Source: Bacteriovoracaceae bacterium
GTDB taxonomy: Bacteria; Bdellovibrionota; Bacteriovoracia; Bacteriovoracales; Bacteriovoracaceae
Length of the DNA stretch: 64,000 nt
Assembly: GCA_025210745.1 (NCBI GenBank)
Contig: JAOARC010000032.1
Coordinates: 1-64,000 of the forward strand
Direction: 5' to 3'
This document shows, in pieces, positions 56,018-64,000 of this stretch (position 1 is its first letter; each line of letters starts with the position of its first letter). The notes beneath the pieces are model-generated. The model was not told the DNA's origin, did not search any database, and saw nothing but the letters and a program-made list of their open reading frames with translations. Both the position numbers and the translations under genes were made by a program.

Positions 56018-56680
56018 ATGAGGCAAATTGCAATTATAGACAGCTCTAATAAATTTTTTAGAAAATTACAAAATAGCTTTGGAGATTATGAGGTAAAAAC
56101 TTTTAGCGACCCTTATATCTTTTTAGATTATTTTAAAGTCACATCTCATGTAGATGCTGTACTAATTGACTTCAAAATTTTACAAAATAATGAATGTCCA
56201 TTTCAACAAAAACTACAAAAAATAAAGCCCTTAGTCCCCCCATCTTTTGTTATTGCAGATACTAATAGTCTTGAGCAACGCATTTTTTCTCTAAAAAAAG
56301 GTTATAAAGATTATTTTGATGAAAATATGCATAATGAAGAAATACTACTAAGAATAAAAAGCCATATAACAAATATAAAGTCTAAAAAAGAACAAAATAT
56401 AGAGTGTGATGGTGTAAAGCTATCCAGTAGTTTAGAGTGTACTCTACATGATAAAAGAATTCTACTTACCAAAAAAGAGTTTCTTGTTTTAAAATTTATC
56501 TTATTGAGCACAAACTACACAATAGATAGAGATGAGCTAATCAATATTATTTGGCCAACAAGACAAATATCGCATAAAACTCTAAATACACATATTTGTA
56601 ATCTTAATATCAAATTAATCAAATGGAATAAAATCATAAAAGTTACTAAAAACTCAAATGTTGTAGTTCAGGATAAATAG
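56018..56680 (+). CDS. OmpR-type regulator with degenerate receiver
   Basis: 220 residues. Gap-free alignment of its receiver to the paralogue at 55291 shows changes at conserved sites: Asp9 is Ser9, Ser80 is Ala80 (FVIADTN), and the Lys102 region is DEN. Asp8 and Asp51 (VLIDFKIL) remain. The winged helix is intact (LTKKEFLVLKFIL, SHKTLNTHICNLNIKL). It may act without phosphorylation or by dimerising with its paralogue. No ribosome site. Confidence 0.8.
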   Translation: MRQIAIIDSSNKFFRKLQNSFGDYEVKTFSDPYIFLDYFKVTSHVDAVLIDFKILQNNECPFQQKLQKIKPLVPPSFVIADTNSLEQRIFSLKKGYKDYFDENMHNEEILLRIKSHITNIKSKKEQNIECDGVKLSSSLECTLHDKRILLTKKEFLVLKFILLSTNYTIDRDELINIIWPTRQISHKTLNTHICNLNIKLIKWNKIIKVTKNSNVVVQDK

Positions 56681-56699
56681 AAGTATTCAATTAAAATAT

Positions 56700-56724
56700 A
56701 AAAGGAGCAAATATAAATTGCTCC
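56700..56724 (-). terminator. terminator of the 56756 gene
   Basis: Stem GGAGCAA (56704-56710) / TTGCTCC (56718-56724), loop of seven. On the minus strand it is followed by TTTT and lies 32 bases after the nuclease-like gene's stop. Reasonable but with a short T run. Confidence 0.65.
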
Positions 56725-56755
56725 CTTACCGACATTTATATTTTATTTAAATTGA

Positions 56756-57787
56756 TCAATAACTAAATGCGAAAACTAAAGGTAAATGATCTGAGTATCC
56801 TTGTGCGCTCTTATTATCAAACCTTAAAGGCACATTATCATACACAGTAACTTCACCAGTTTGCCAGTCAGTCCATCGTCTTTTACCTAGCATAAAAGGT
56901 TTCGAAAAAATATTAAAGCTTCTATAGTTTACCTCTAGATTAGAATTCTTTAAGATAAAAACTCTATCTAATCTTGACCAATGTCCCTTAAACCAATGGC
57001 TTCCATCTAAAAGAGGTACTCCTAGTTTAAGTGCTTGAGTGTGAGCGTCTATAAAAAGAGGTAAAATATTTCTTTTAATACCATGAGGATGATCTTTATC
57101 TAAAGTATTAAAGTCTCCTAATGCGATTGTTAAATCGGCATCAGAAAACCTAGCTATTTGAGCAAGCTTAGCAGAAGCAATTAATCTAGTTTCAGCAACA
57201 CTTCCCTGGCTTGGCCAGTGATTTGCGAGAAACTTTATTTTTTTATTATCAATCACAATATTTGCTTCAAAGATACCTCTTGTTTTTTTATTTGAATACG
57301 GCTTTAAAGAAAAATTATGTAGAGCAGTTGAAGAGATTTTATATCTAGAAATAATAGCATTATCTATTCCTCTTTGATCTGCACCTTCAATTAAAGACAT
57401 ATATTTATATCCATAGTCTTGTAGATGGCCAGTTACTAACATTCTCAGAACATTAATATTTTCAACTTCTTGCAATACAACAATATCTGCACCACCATTA
57501 TAGGCAGTTATAACTCGAGCTATATTTTTCAATTTTTTATGTAAAACATTCTTATTCCAATCAGTGAAAAGGCAAGACTTTTTCCAACTTTCTTTAGCTA
57601 AAGAGTGGCAATATTTCTGAATTTTTCTTGATTTCTTTTTTACACTTAGTGGAAGATAAGTATAGTCCTTTTTTCCTTCATCATGAAGAGTATCGAAAAG
57701 ATTTTCTACATTATAATTCATTACTGTTATTTCTTTTGCACTTAATGAAAAAATAAATACAAAAGTACTCAAAATTATTAACTTCAA
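56756..57787 (-). CDS. exported endonuclease/exonuclease/phosphatase-family protein
   Basis: 343 residues with signal peptide (KLIILSTFVFIFSLSA). DNase I-like motifs: VMNYNVENLFDT, VLQEVENINVL (metal Glu), FLANHWPSQGS (His), LGDFNTLDKDHP (Asp/Asn), and GYSDHLPLVF (final Asp-His). The fold is used by nucleases, phosphodiesterases and phospholipases; target unknown. Export suggests a role outside the cell or in the periplasm, for example digestion. Confidence 0.82.
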   Translation of the reverse strand: MKLIILSTFVFIFSLSAKEITVMNYNVENLFDTLHDEGKKDYTYLPLSVKKKSRKIQKYCHSLAKESWKKSCLFTDWNKNVLHKKLKNIARVITAYNGGADIVVLQEVENINVLRMLVTGHLQDYGYKYMSLIEGADQRGIDNAIISRYKISSTALHNFSLKPYSNKKTRGIFEANIVIDNKKIKFLANHWPSQGSVAETRLIASAKLAQIARFSDADLTIALGDFNTLDKDHPHGIKRNILPLFIDAHTQALKLGVPLLDGSHWFKGHWSRLDRVFILKNSNLEVNYRSFNIFSKPFMLGKRRWTDWQTGEVTVYDNVPLRFDNKSAQGYSDHLPLVFAFSY

Positions 57788-57876
57788 ACACGACCTCTCT
57801 ATTAAAAGTTATAGCCTCATAAATCTATAATACTTCAAAAGAGTTGCAAAGTTTTTTAATAAAATTTCTTATAGTT

Positions 57877-57897
57877 TTTATTAGTTAAACTAATAAA
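57877..57897. repeat. AT-rich inverted repeat near the pilT 3' end
   Basis: 8-base arms TTTATTAG and CTAATAAA with a five-base loop. Lies between pilT (ends 57939, minus) and the nuclease gene start (57787). It might be a weak terminator for pilT; the composition makes chance plausible. Confidence 0.3.
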
Positions 57898-57938
57898 TAA
57901 AAGAAATAAAAAGATATCTTATATGTATTTTCAAATAG

Positions 57939-59012
57939 TTACGTATTCCTTTCAAAAATTAAGTTTCTCTCAAAATCATCTGCGGAGGTTGCATTTGCCT
58001 TCGCCTCATCAAGGGAAATGACTTTTAGCTTATAAAGTTCCGTTAAGTGTTGATCAAAACTTTGCATCCCACCAGAACCTTTGTTTATATAAGTATAGAT
58101 CTCATGTGCCTTTTCTGGTTTTTTAATTGCTTCGCTAACACCTGGAGTAACAACCATAATCTCTAAAGCTGCACACATACCTATATCATCACGCTTTTTT
58201 ATTAGTCGCTGGCTGATAGTTGAGTGAAGATTATCTGCAATTCTTTCTCGTACATTATTTTGTTCATTGGTTGGAAACATCGAAATAAGTCTACCTATTG
58301 TAGAAAGAGCATTTGTCGTATGAACAGTACCTAAAACGAGATGTCCTGTCTCAGCAGCTTTAATTGCTGTTGTTACTGTTAAAGGGTCTCTCATTTCTCC
58401 AATCAAAATAATATCTGGGTCTTGTCTCAAAGAATACTTAAGTGCGTCTTCGAAATTATCCGTATCAAGCCCTATGTCTCTTTGAGTAATTTTTGAGTTG
58501 ATACTTTTATGGATAAACTCAACAGGATCTTCTAAGGTTAAAACATGACAAAATCTATTTTTATTTATGTAGTCAATAATAGCATTTAAAGTCGATGTTT
58601 TTCCACTTCCAGTAGCTCCTGTTACAAGAATTAAACCATTTTTTGCCTGAGCTATTTTTTTTAACTGACTTGGTAGGCCCAAAGACTCAATTGTTGGTAC
58701 ATTTAAGGATATAATTCTCAAAATAACAGCAAACTTAGATTGAAACTTTAAAATATTAAATCGCACACGGCAAAGATCTTCGACTTCAAATGATCCATCC
58801 ATTTCTTTTAATTTTTTCAAGTCATAGGAATTTGATCCCATTAAGATTTTAATTACTTCTGTAATACTATTATGTTCATAAGTTGAAGTATTAACAGAAA
58901 CGAGATCTCCTTTTATTCTAAAGCTTGGTTTTTCCCCTTCTCTTAGATGAATATCACTGGCCTTATTTTTTACAGCTGATTCAATTAATGCAATAAAGTG
59001 TGACTTACTCAT
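57939..59012 (-). CDS. pilT: PilT/PilU-type pilus retraction ATPase
   Basis: 357 residues. Hexameric ATPase driving type IV pilus retraction. Walker A GATGSGKTSTLN near residue 131, Asp box TLEDPVEFIH, Walker B DPDIILIGEMRD, His box GHLVLGTVHTTNA. The start overlaps the TerB-like gene by four bases. No other pilus gene is in the window. Confidence 0.92.
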   Translation of the reverse strand: MSKSHFIALIESAVKNKASDIHLREGEKPSFRIKGDLVSVNTSTYEHNSITEVIKILMGSNSYDLKKLKEMDGSFEVEDLCRVRFNILKFQSKFAVILRIISLNVPTIESLGLPSQLKKIAQAKNGLILVTGATGSGKTSTLNAIIDYINKNRFCHVLTLEDPVEFIHKSINSKITQRDIGLDTDNFEDALKYSLRQDPDIILIGEMRDPLTVTTAIKAAETGHLVLGTVHTTNALSTIGRLISMFPTNEQNNVRERIADNLHSTISQRLIKKRDDIGMCAALEIMVVTPGVSEAIKKPEKAHEIYTYINKGSGGMQSFDQHLTELYKLKVISLDEAKANATSADDFERNLIFERNT

Positions 59013-59506
59013 TTAAATTCACCTAAAGAATCTAAGAACTTTGCTCTTGCACTTAAATACATTTGATTAGAAAGCCCTAAGTTTTTAGAGATTAATTTAA
59101 TTAGTTCACTTTCGTCTAAAGATGTATTTCCATCGCTTGCTGCTAATGTAAATAATGACTCTAGTAAATAATACTTTTCATCTTCATTCATTAAATCTTT
59201 AACTTCTTTTGCATAAAGATGTGTATCAACACCAACAAGTTGCTTAGCATAATCAATGGAAACCTTAACAAGATGATTTAAACTGTTCTGTTCAAGGCTT
59301 ACCCATTTTACAAACTCTCTTTTAAAAGCTTCTATTTCTTGTGTTTCAATTTTCAAGTCGGCATAAACAATAGATGCAAAAAGACCACAAAGAGCTGTTA
59401 CTTTTGTTAATGCCACTTCATCTAAACTCGGAAATACAAGTTTAATTTCCTCTTCAAGATCATTTTTATTTTGATCATTTTTAGTAAACAAATTCCATAA
59501 ACTCAT
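59009..59506 (-). CDS. TerB-like protein
   Basis: 165 residues, helical. TerB-family segments: ALCGLFASIVYADLKIETQEIEAFK and LAASDGNTSLDESELIKLISKNLG (two separate stretches), each with an acidic D-x-x-x-x-x-E pattern as in TerB/DjlA domains. Four-base overlap with pilT, so probably co-expressed; function with the pilus unknown. Confidence 0.7.
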   Translation of the reverse strand: MSLWNLFTKNDQNKNDLEEEIKLVFPSLDEVALTKVTALCGLFASIVYADLKIETQEIEAFKREFVKWVSLEQNSLNHLVKVSIDYAKQLVGVDTHLYAKEVKDLMNEDEKYYLLESLFTLAASDGNTSLDESELIKLISKNLGLSNQMYLSARAKFLDSLGEFK

Positions 59507-59541
59507 ATAAAATCCTATATATCATTACATGAGGTTATTTT

Positions 59542-59766
59542 ATGAAATTTTTGACTCTTTCGCTACTAATGCTACTTATTGCCTGTAATCAGCAGATAAA
59601 TCTAAAGTCTGGAGATTGTATTCAAAAGCCTGATGAAATTTTTGTATGGAAGATTATTTCTGTAGAATCTGGCTCATTCAGTGTAATAAATGCGACAAAA
59701 AAAGAAGAAGCAATTATGAACAAAAAGAGCTCTGGTACATGGGTTAAAACGAATTGTCCGAACTAA
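59542..59766 (+). CDS. small lipoprotein, unknown
   Basis: 74 residues. Lipobox LLMLLIACNQQ; the mature part has cysteines in GDCIQKP and TNCPN. No family recognised. Ribosome site GAGGT. Its end overlaps the opposite zincin gene by 23 bases. Confidence 0.55.
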   Translation: MKFLTLSLLMLLIACNQQINLKSGDCIQKPDEIFVWKIISVESGSFSVINATKKEEAIMNKKSSGTWVKTNCPN

Positions 59767-60271
59767 AAACTTTGGACGATAAGTAGACAAGTCTTGTTCT
59801 TTTTTCAATACTTTCGGGAAGCTCTAGCAAGAACTTTTCAAGCTCTTTTGCATAGCCTAGCTCGATAGCAAAGTTATCAGCTTCTACCTGAGACTCAATA
59901 AGATCAAGAGATCTTTTGTGATGATTATTGACTATATGACCTATCTCGTGGGCAAGTACTGCGTGTGCCATATCAGGATAAAAGCTTTTAAGTTCCTTAA
60001 GTAATTCAGGAAAAATAATGATTACTGGTGTAGATGAAGTTTGAAAAGTACAACTAAATCTTCCAGAACTTGTTACAAACCATATATCATCACAATTTTT
60101 ATAAATTTTATTGATATTTTCTAAAGACATTTTATAAAAGAATTCTTCAAAGCTAGCTCTTAAGTACCTATCACTTGCTATCCACTCATGCTGAGCAGTT
60201 GCAAAGAACTCATAAAGAAAATCTTTCTTAGTATTAAATTTTCCTTTGCGTTGTTTGAATAAACTTATCAT
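59744..60271 (-). CDS. HEXXH zinc-protease-like protein
   Basis: 175 residues. VLAHEIGHIVNNHHKRS is a HExxH zincin motif and is followed ~20 residues later by QVEADNFAIELG, the third-ligand ExxxD helix of M48-like peptidases. No signal peptide, so likely cytoplasmic. The N-terminus is basic. Confidence 0.7.
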   Translation of the reverse strand: MISLFKQRKGKFNTKKDFLYEFFATAQHEWIASDRYLRASFEEFFYKMSLENINKIYKNCDDIWFVTSSGRFSCTFQTSSTPVIIIFPELLKELKSFYPDMAHAVLAHEIGHIVNNHHKRSLDLIESQVEADNFAIELGYAKELEKFLLELPESIEKRTRLVYLSSKVFSSDNSF

Positions 60272-60294
60272 AAATATACCTCATAACTCATATC

Positions 60295-60321
60295 GAAAAT
60301 TAATCATAAAAATTAATTTTC
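60295..60321. repeat. AT-rich inverted repeat upstream of the zincin gene
   Basis: 10-base perfect arms GAAAATTAAT / ATTAATTTTC with seven-base loop CATAAAA, in the 278-base gap between 60271 and 60550. No other clear signal in that gap; the open frame 60246-60482 is probably not a gene. Confidence 0.35.
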
Positions 60322-60549
60322 TAAAAAAAAAATGCAATATTTTCCGACTAAAACTCACTGAAATTACATTGTTTATTAATATTTCTTTAAAAAAGATATT
60401 GATGTCCGTCCAAAAAAGTCAGATAATACCTATCAAATTAACATCATGTTTTGCGCTGAACGTTTTTGAATGTAGTACGTAAGTCTGAAAGCAAAATAGT
60501 GGTATACCCAAATAAATAAGATTATTTGTCCATATTATCAAGGGGCGAT

Positions 60550-61554
60550 ATGAAAACAAATCTTGGGTTACTTTTCATTTTATTTACAACTCTTATCTCT
60601 TGTACGCAAGAAGAGTTTTACGACAAAGATTTTCTTGAAACTTTATCTGACAAAGAAAAAGAAGAAGTTCAAGATGATGACAAGTGTTCAACTCAATGTG
60701 AAGATGAGCCAAACACAAATACTGGCAGTACACTTACAACAATTGAAGAACAATTTGTTCAAAGCCAAAGCAATAATAAAATTGATATTCTTTGGGTTGT
60801 AGATAACTCTGGATCAATGGGCGCAGAGCAAGCTCTTCTAGCACAAAACTTTGATTCATTCATCCAAGACTTTGTAACTAAAAATATTGATTTTAAGATG
60901 GCCATTACTACAACTGATGCTGGTGGTGTACCTGTAACCGGATCACTATCAAAGCTTACAAAAACAGCAATGGATCAAGATACAAACCAATTTATGAATG
61001 ACTTTAAAAACCTAATTAAAGTTGGTATTTATGGATCAGGTCATGAAAAAGGAATGCATAATAGTGACTTGTTTACACTAAACTATGCTCCTACTTACTT
61101 TAGATCAGATGCATACTATATCGTTGTTTATGTAAGTGATGAATGGGATCAATCTTCAAAAACAGTAGAAGAGTATTATGCAAACTTAACTGCATGGAAA
61201 AGTGATACAAGTAAAGTTAAAGCCTATAGTATTGTTAATATGAAATCAAACTATCAATATGGTCATGCTAGATACAAAAAAATCACTGAGCTTACAAATG
61301 GTACTATTAATTCTATTCATAGTGACTTCTATCAAACACTTACCTCAATGGGTACTAATATAGCAAACCTTGTTCACAGTTTTGTTTTAACAAACAATAT
61401 CACTTTAACTGAATCAATTAAGGTTTATATAGATAATGTATTGGTAACAAGTGGTTGGAGTTATGATTCAGTTAATAATGCCATTCTTTTTGAAGCTAGT
61501 AGTGTTCCTGGTTCAGGAGCTCAAATAAAAGTTGAGTATCAAATAGAGAGTTAA
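60550..61554 (+). CDS. VWA-domain lipoprotein (CglB-like)
   Basis: 334 residues. Lipobox LFTTLISCTQEE, an acidic cysteine-containing linker (KCSTQCEDE), then a von Willebrand A domain: DILWVVDNSGSMGAEQ is the MIDAS DxSxS site. The end (SIKVYIDNVLVTSG) is beta-rich. In Myxococcus the VWA lipoprotein CglB is the surface adhesin of the gliding machine. ATG 60550 follows AAGGGGCGAT, better than the upstream start at 60526. First of the cluster to 64 kb. Confidence 0.75.
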   Translation: MKTNLGLLFILFTTLISCTQEEFYDKDFLETLSDKEKEEVQDDDKCSTQCEDEPNTNTGSTLTTIEEQFVQSQSNNKIDILWVVDNSGSMGAEQALLAQNFDSFIQDFVTKNIDFKMAITTTDAGGVPVTGSLSKLTKTAMDQDTNQFMNDFKNLIKVGIYGSGHEKGMHNSDLFTLNYAPTYFRSDAYYIVVYVSDEWDQSSKTVEEYYANLTAWKSDTSKVKAYSIVNMKSNYQYGHARYKKITELTNGTINSIHSDFYQTLTSMGTNIANLVHSFVLTNNITLTESIKVYIDNVLVTSGWSYDSVNNAILFEASSVPGSGAQIKVEYQIES

Positions 61555-61555
61555 T

Positions 61556-62233
61556 ATGTACATTTTATTATTAGTAATTTCATTTTCACTTTTTGCAAGT
61601 GAGCAAGACCTCTACGACTTTCTTTGGTTAGATAACGATAAGAAAGTCTATGTTCTGCAAAATAAACTGCACCCAAAAAAATATAAATTATTTTTGGACA
61701 TTGGTTATATAAAAGATCAAACAGGATCTTTTCAAAAGACAAGCGGTTTAAAAGGAGCTCTTGGGTATTATATAAGTGAAGAGTTTAGCTTTGAATATCA
61801 ATATGCAACTTATTCTCATTCTAATAATAGTACATATGATAATGTTCTTTTAGTTAGTGGTATTGAACCATTTATTAGAAGACAAAATGATAGTCATATT
61901 TTATTTTTTAACTGGACACCATTTTATGGAAAAATAAATACCTTTAATCAAATATATTATTTTGATTTAGGTTTTGGTATTGGATCTGGTGTAAGTACAT
62001 TTGAAAGTAATCTTCAAAGTGTTACTAACCCAAGTCTTCCTTCTCATTTCAAAGAAGAATCATATAATCCAGTATACCTAAAAGTGGAGTCTAAATTCTA
62101 TTTAAACAGTAGATACCATATAGGTTTTGAATATATTAATACAAATTTTAAAGCTGCTACACCAAAATCTCCTAATAGTAAAAGCCACAAGCAAGTTAAT
62201 GAATTGACTTTAAAATTGGGGGTGATATTTTGA
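61556..62233 (+). CDS. outer-membrane beta-barrel protein
   Basis: 225 residues. Signal peptide (YILLLVISFSLFAS), then DLYDFLWLDNDKKVYVLQNKLHPKK and a run of aromatic amphipathic strands ending LTLKLGVIF, a barrel C-terminus. It resembles the myxobacterial/Bdellovibrio type outer-membrane barrel family. One base after the VWA gene stop; its end overlaps the next gene's TTG start. Confidence 0.7.
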   Translation: MYILLLVISFSLFASEQDLYDFLWLDNDKKVYVLQNKLHPKKYKLFLDIGYIKDQTGSFQKTSGLKGALGYYISEEFSFEYQYATYSHSNNSTYDNVLLVSGIEPFIRRQNDSHILFFNWTPFYGKINTFNQIYYFDLGFGIGSGVSTFESNLQSVTNPSLPSHFKEESYNPVYLKVESKFYLNSRYHIGFEYINTNFKAATPKSPNSKSHKQVNELTLKLGVIF

Positions 62234-63558
62234 AGTTGGTTTTCTTTCTTTTTTCTATTTCTGCCCTTGGAAGCTCAGCTCTTGTGGAGTCAAAAAAGCT
62301 ATATAAAAAGAAACAATTCTTTATGGCACTAGATACTATTGCTAAAGAATATAAGTATTCCGAACCAGATGCTAAAACAAAAAAATATATTACTAAACTT
62401 GTTAATAAAACAGGAACGCATTATTTCAACACATATAATGATATTGAACTTAGAAAGATGAATCTTCCTACAACAAATCTTATTATGGCAAAAAGAAATT
62501 TATATTTAAATAAACTCTTTCATGCTTTAAAAAGAGTTAATCTTGTTTCAAAAAAGAGTAAACTTTATCCTGAAAGTTTGTTAGTAAAAGGTGTTATCTA
62601 CACACAAAAAGGTGATATAAATAATGCTATAAATACTTTTAATAAATGTATTGATGCCTCTAATGATTTCATTAGTAGAGTAAGTAAAAAAGTTAAAAGA
62701 TACTTTTCAGTTATAAAAGAAAGTTGTCAAAATAATATAGCTAGAATTCACTTTAATAGTAAAGACTTTAAAAAAGCGATTGCAGCTTTTGAAAAAGTTC
62801 CAAAAAAGTCATATTTATGGCCATACACTCTTATTCAAAAAGCTTGGGCTTATTTTCACTTAAAAGAATACAATAGATCTTTAGGGGTTATTATGACTTA
62901 TGACTCTCCCCTACTTGATAGCTATTTCCAGCCAGAAGCTCAAACACTAAAAGCTTTAAACTACTTCAAGTTATGCCATTATAAAAAAGCGAGTGATGTT
63001 ATCAAAACTTATCATAATGTATATAAGCCTAGAGCAAAGAAAATTAGAAAGATCTTATCTAATGGGCAAAAAACAAGGTTGTACTATCAAAGATTGATGA
63101 GAACTAAATCAAGTAATATCTCTAAGGTATCTACATTTATCAATAACTTAAAAACACAAGTTACAAAAAGAGTAAAATACAATCTTGATCTTATGACATT
63201 AAAAAAAATCAAAAAAGAATATAAGGCCAATAAAAACAAAGCTCAAAGAGCTACTTTAAGACATATTAATAATGATTTGCTTGAACAAATTAATCACTAT
63301 GTAAAATTATCTTTTTATAATTTTATCAATGATATTAATAAGCAATCAGCAAATCTTTTTACTATTAATTTAGAAATACTATCTAGTGCAAGACAAAAAC
63401 TTTATAAATCAAACAAACTGGCAAAAGTAAGTACTTCTAAAAAAGAAATTACTAGAAAGCCATCTGAACATTTTTATACTTTTAAAAAAGAATTTTGGGC
63501 AGATGAGCTTGGTGAATATAGTTATGATCTTGAAAACCATTGTGTGGAGATAAAATAA
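62230..63558 (+). CDS. TPR-repeat protein, exported
   Basis: 442 residues. Signal peptide (KLVFFLFSISALGSSA). Tetratricopeptide-type repeats from ~100 to ~260 (SLLVKGVIYTQKGDINNAINTFNKC, IARIHFNSKDFKKAIAAFEKV, IQKAWAYFHLKEYNRSLGV, each a separate hairpin), then a basic helical region. Starts at TTG, overlapping the barrel gene's stop. Comparable in position to periplasmic TPR parts of Glt machines. Confidence 0.7.
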   Translation: MKLVFFLFSISALGSSALVESKKLYKKKQFFMALDTIAKEYKYSEPDAKTKKYITKLVNKTGTHYFNTYNDIELRKMNLPTTNLIMAKRNLYLNKLFHALKRVNLVSKKSKLYPESLLVKGVIYTQKGDINNAINTFNKCIDASNDFISRVSKKVKRYFSVIKESCQNNIARIHFNSKDFKKAIAAFEKVPKKSYLWPYTLIQKAWAYFHLKEYNRSLGVIMTYDSPLLDSYFQPEAQTLKALNYFKLCHYKKASDVIKTYHNVYKPRAKKIRKILSNGQKTRLYYQRLMRTKSSNISKVSTFINNLKTQVTKRVKYNLDLMTLKKIKKEYKANKNKAQRATLRHINNDLLEQINHYVKLSFYNFINDINKQSANLFTINLEILSSARQKLYKSNKLAKVSTSKKEITRKPSEHFYTFKKEFWADELGEYSYDLENHCVEIK

Positions 63559-63791
63559 TGAAAATAGTATTTTTTTTAATAATAAGCACTTGTTTTGCAA
63601 AAGAAAAAGTTATCTACAAGTATAAACAATATGAAAAATTTGACCTTGGTGATTTGCAGATTAAAGGAGAGCTTATTGCCCCGGGGGATTTAACTGTAAA
63701 ACAAAGAAATAACAAGTTTTTTTATAATGATCTCTACACCAGAAAAAAATATAAAAAAGTAATGATTAATGAAATTAAGTTTTTAAGATAA
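63558..63791 (+). CDS. small exported protein
   Basis: 77 residues. Signal peptide (KIVFFLIISTCFAKEK), basic mature part (DLGDLQIKGELIAPGDLTVKQRNNK). ATG 63558 overlaps the preceding stop (TAATG). The segment from ~25 to ~50 resembles short AglT-neighbour proteins in a general way only. Function unknown; probably part of the envelope complex. Confidence 0.55.
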   Translation: MKIVFFLIISTCFAKEKVIYKYKQYEKFDLGDLQIKGELIAPGDLTVKQRNNKFFYNDLYTRKKYKKVMINEIKFLR

Positions 63792-63802
63792 GGAGAAACA
63801 AA

Positions 63803-64000
63803 ATGGAACAACAAGTTGAAAATTTAGAAAAAGTTCAAGAATTAAGTACATTAGAGTTCTTTGCAAAATTTATGGAAGATGGTGGTATCTTCATGTGGAT
63901 AATTTTAGGGATTTGGGCCTTAGGTGTTGCTATCGCATCTGAAAGATTTAGAAGCTATTTAAAATTCTATATTGATGGATCAAGCTTTATGAACAAAATT
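63803..64000 (+). CDS. MotA/TolQ/ExbB-family proton-channel subunit, 5' part
   Basis: The first 66 codons, cut by the window end. FFAKFMEDGGIFMWIILGIWALGVAIASERFRSYL is one membrane helix in the typical ExbB/TolQ position (two pieces: FAKFMEDGGIFMWII and LGIWALGVAIASERF). ATG 63803 follows AAGGAGA. It would use proton flow to energise the outer-membrane complex encoded upstream, as AglR does for gliding. Confidence 0.8.
   Translation, partial: MEQQVENLEKVQELSTLEFFAKFMEDGGIFMWIILGIWALGVAIASERFRSYLKFYIDGSSFMNKI

Noticed and set aside
60246..60482. Plus-strand open frame of 78 codons
   Set aside because: It starts inside the opposite zincin gene, lacks a ribosome site, is very rich in K, I and N, and spans an AT-rich gap. 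Likely chance.
1..64000. tRNA, rRNA, CRISPR, insertion sequences, phage or plasmid origin
   Set aside because: None was recognised on reading both strands; no repeat-spacer array, transposase or integrase frame was seen. A small RNA without known motifs could be missed.

Overview
The window is a compact, clearly AT-rich stretch of chromosome from a Gram-negative bacterium, very probably a marine member of the Bdellovibrionota (Bacteriovoracaceae / Halobacteriovorax-like). That placement is inference. It rests on a complete Na+-translocating NQR operon, LptE, Mla and YceI envelope genes, many small lipoproteins and exported proteins, a lysyl-endopeptidase-like secreted protease, a Kazal-type lipoprotein, and a right-hand cluster (von Willebrand A lipoprotein, outer-membrane barrel, TPR protein, TolQ-like protein) resembling myxobacterial/Bdellovibrio Agl-Glt gliding machinery. 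I see no rRNA, tRNA, CRISPR array, insertion sequence or prophage. No gene-free stretch exceeds 300 bases.

Layout. 1-3.1 kb (minus): outer-membrane protein, apbE, nqrM and an alkC DNA glycosylase with an apparent ATC start. 3.1-3.3 kb: a palindrome, a sigma-54 promoter and a tiny membrane peptide gene. 3.4-5.2 kb: hypothetical genes. 5.3-11.1 kb (minus): nqrABCDEF with a terminator. 11.3-14.2 kb: dinG with an exonuclease domain. 14.2-18.6 kb: DUF420-like protein, bolA, grxD and a protoporphyrinogen-oxidase-like gene (plus), lptE-holA (minus), dciA-like gene (plus). 18.6-26.0 kb (minus): aroK, a small exported protein, a receiver-like protein, alr (again no ordinary start codon), mlaEFD, a GYF-domain membrane protein and a TrmN6-like methyltransferase. 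26.1-34.8 kb (plus): rpmF-fabH-fabD-fabG-acpP-fabF-glyA, Kazal lipoprotein, nrdR-nusB, yceI. 34.9-36.9 kb: a fused E1 alpha/beta dehydrogenase. 37.1-43.2 kb: exported proteins, an aminotransferase plus astA, a multi-domain receiver/PilZ-like protein and a DUF1338 enzyme. 43.4-48.9 kb (plus): astD-like dehydrogenase, MFS transporter, ABC ATPase, RarD, aroC. 48.9-53.8 kb: LtaS-like phosphotransferase, secreted protease, delta-60-repeat lipoprotein. 53.9-56.7 kb: histidine kinase with two divergent paralogous response regulators. 56.8-60.3 kb: secreted nuclease-like protein, pilT, terB-like gene, HEXXH zincin. 60.5-64 kb (plus): the VWA/barrel/TPR/TolQ cluster, cut by the window end.

Themes. NqrABCDEF makes the sodium pump; ApbE supplies covalent FMN for NqrB and NqrC, and NqrM supports its iron centre. 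The fab block is a classic rpmF-linked fatty-acid operon. LptE and MlaDEF maintain the outer membrane. Genes are tightly packed, with many 1-11 base overlaps and several convergent tail overlaps.

Most worth checking are the two genes (alkC, alr) whose conserved N-termini are reachable only from an ATC codon behind a good ribosome site; the sigma-54 promoter/palindrome/micropeptide unit; the paired response-regulator promoters, which imply leaderless mRNAs, with one regulator having a degenerate receiver; the terminator-like hairpin just before fabH; the MCE protein with a long C-terminal beta-rich domain; and the gliding-like cluster at the right edge.
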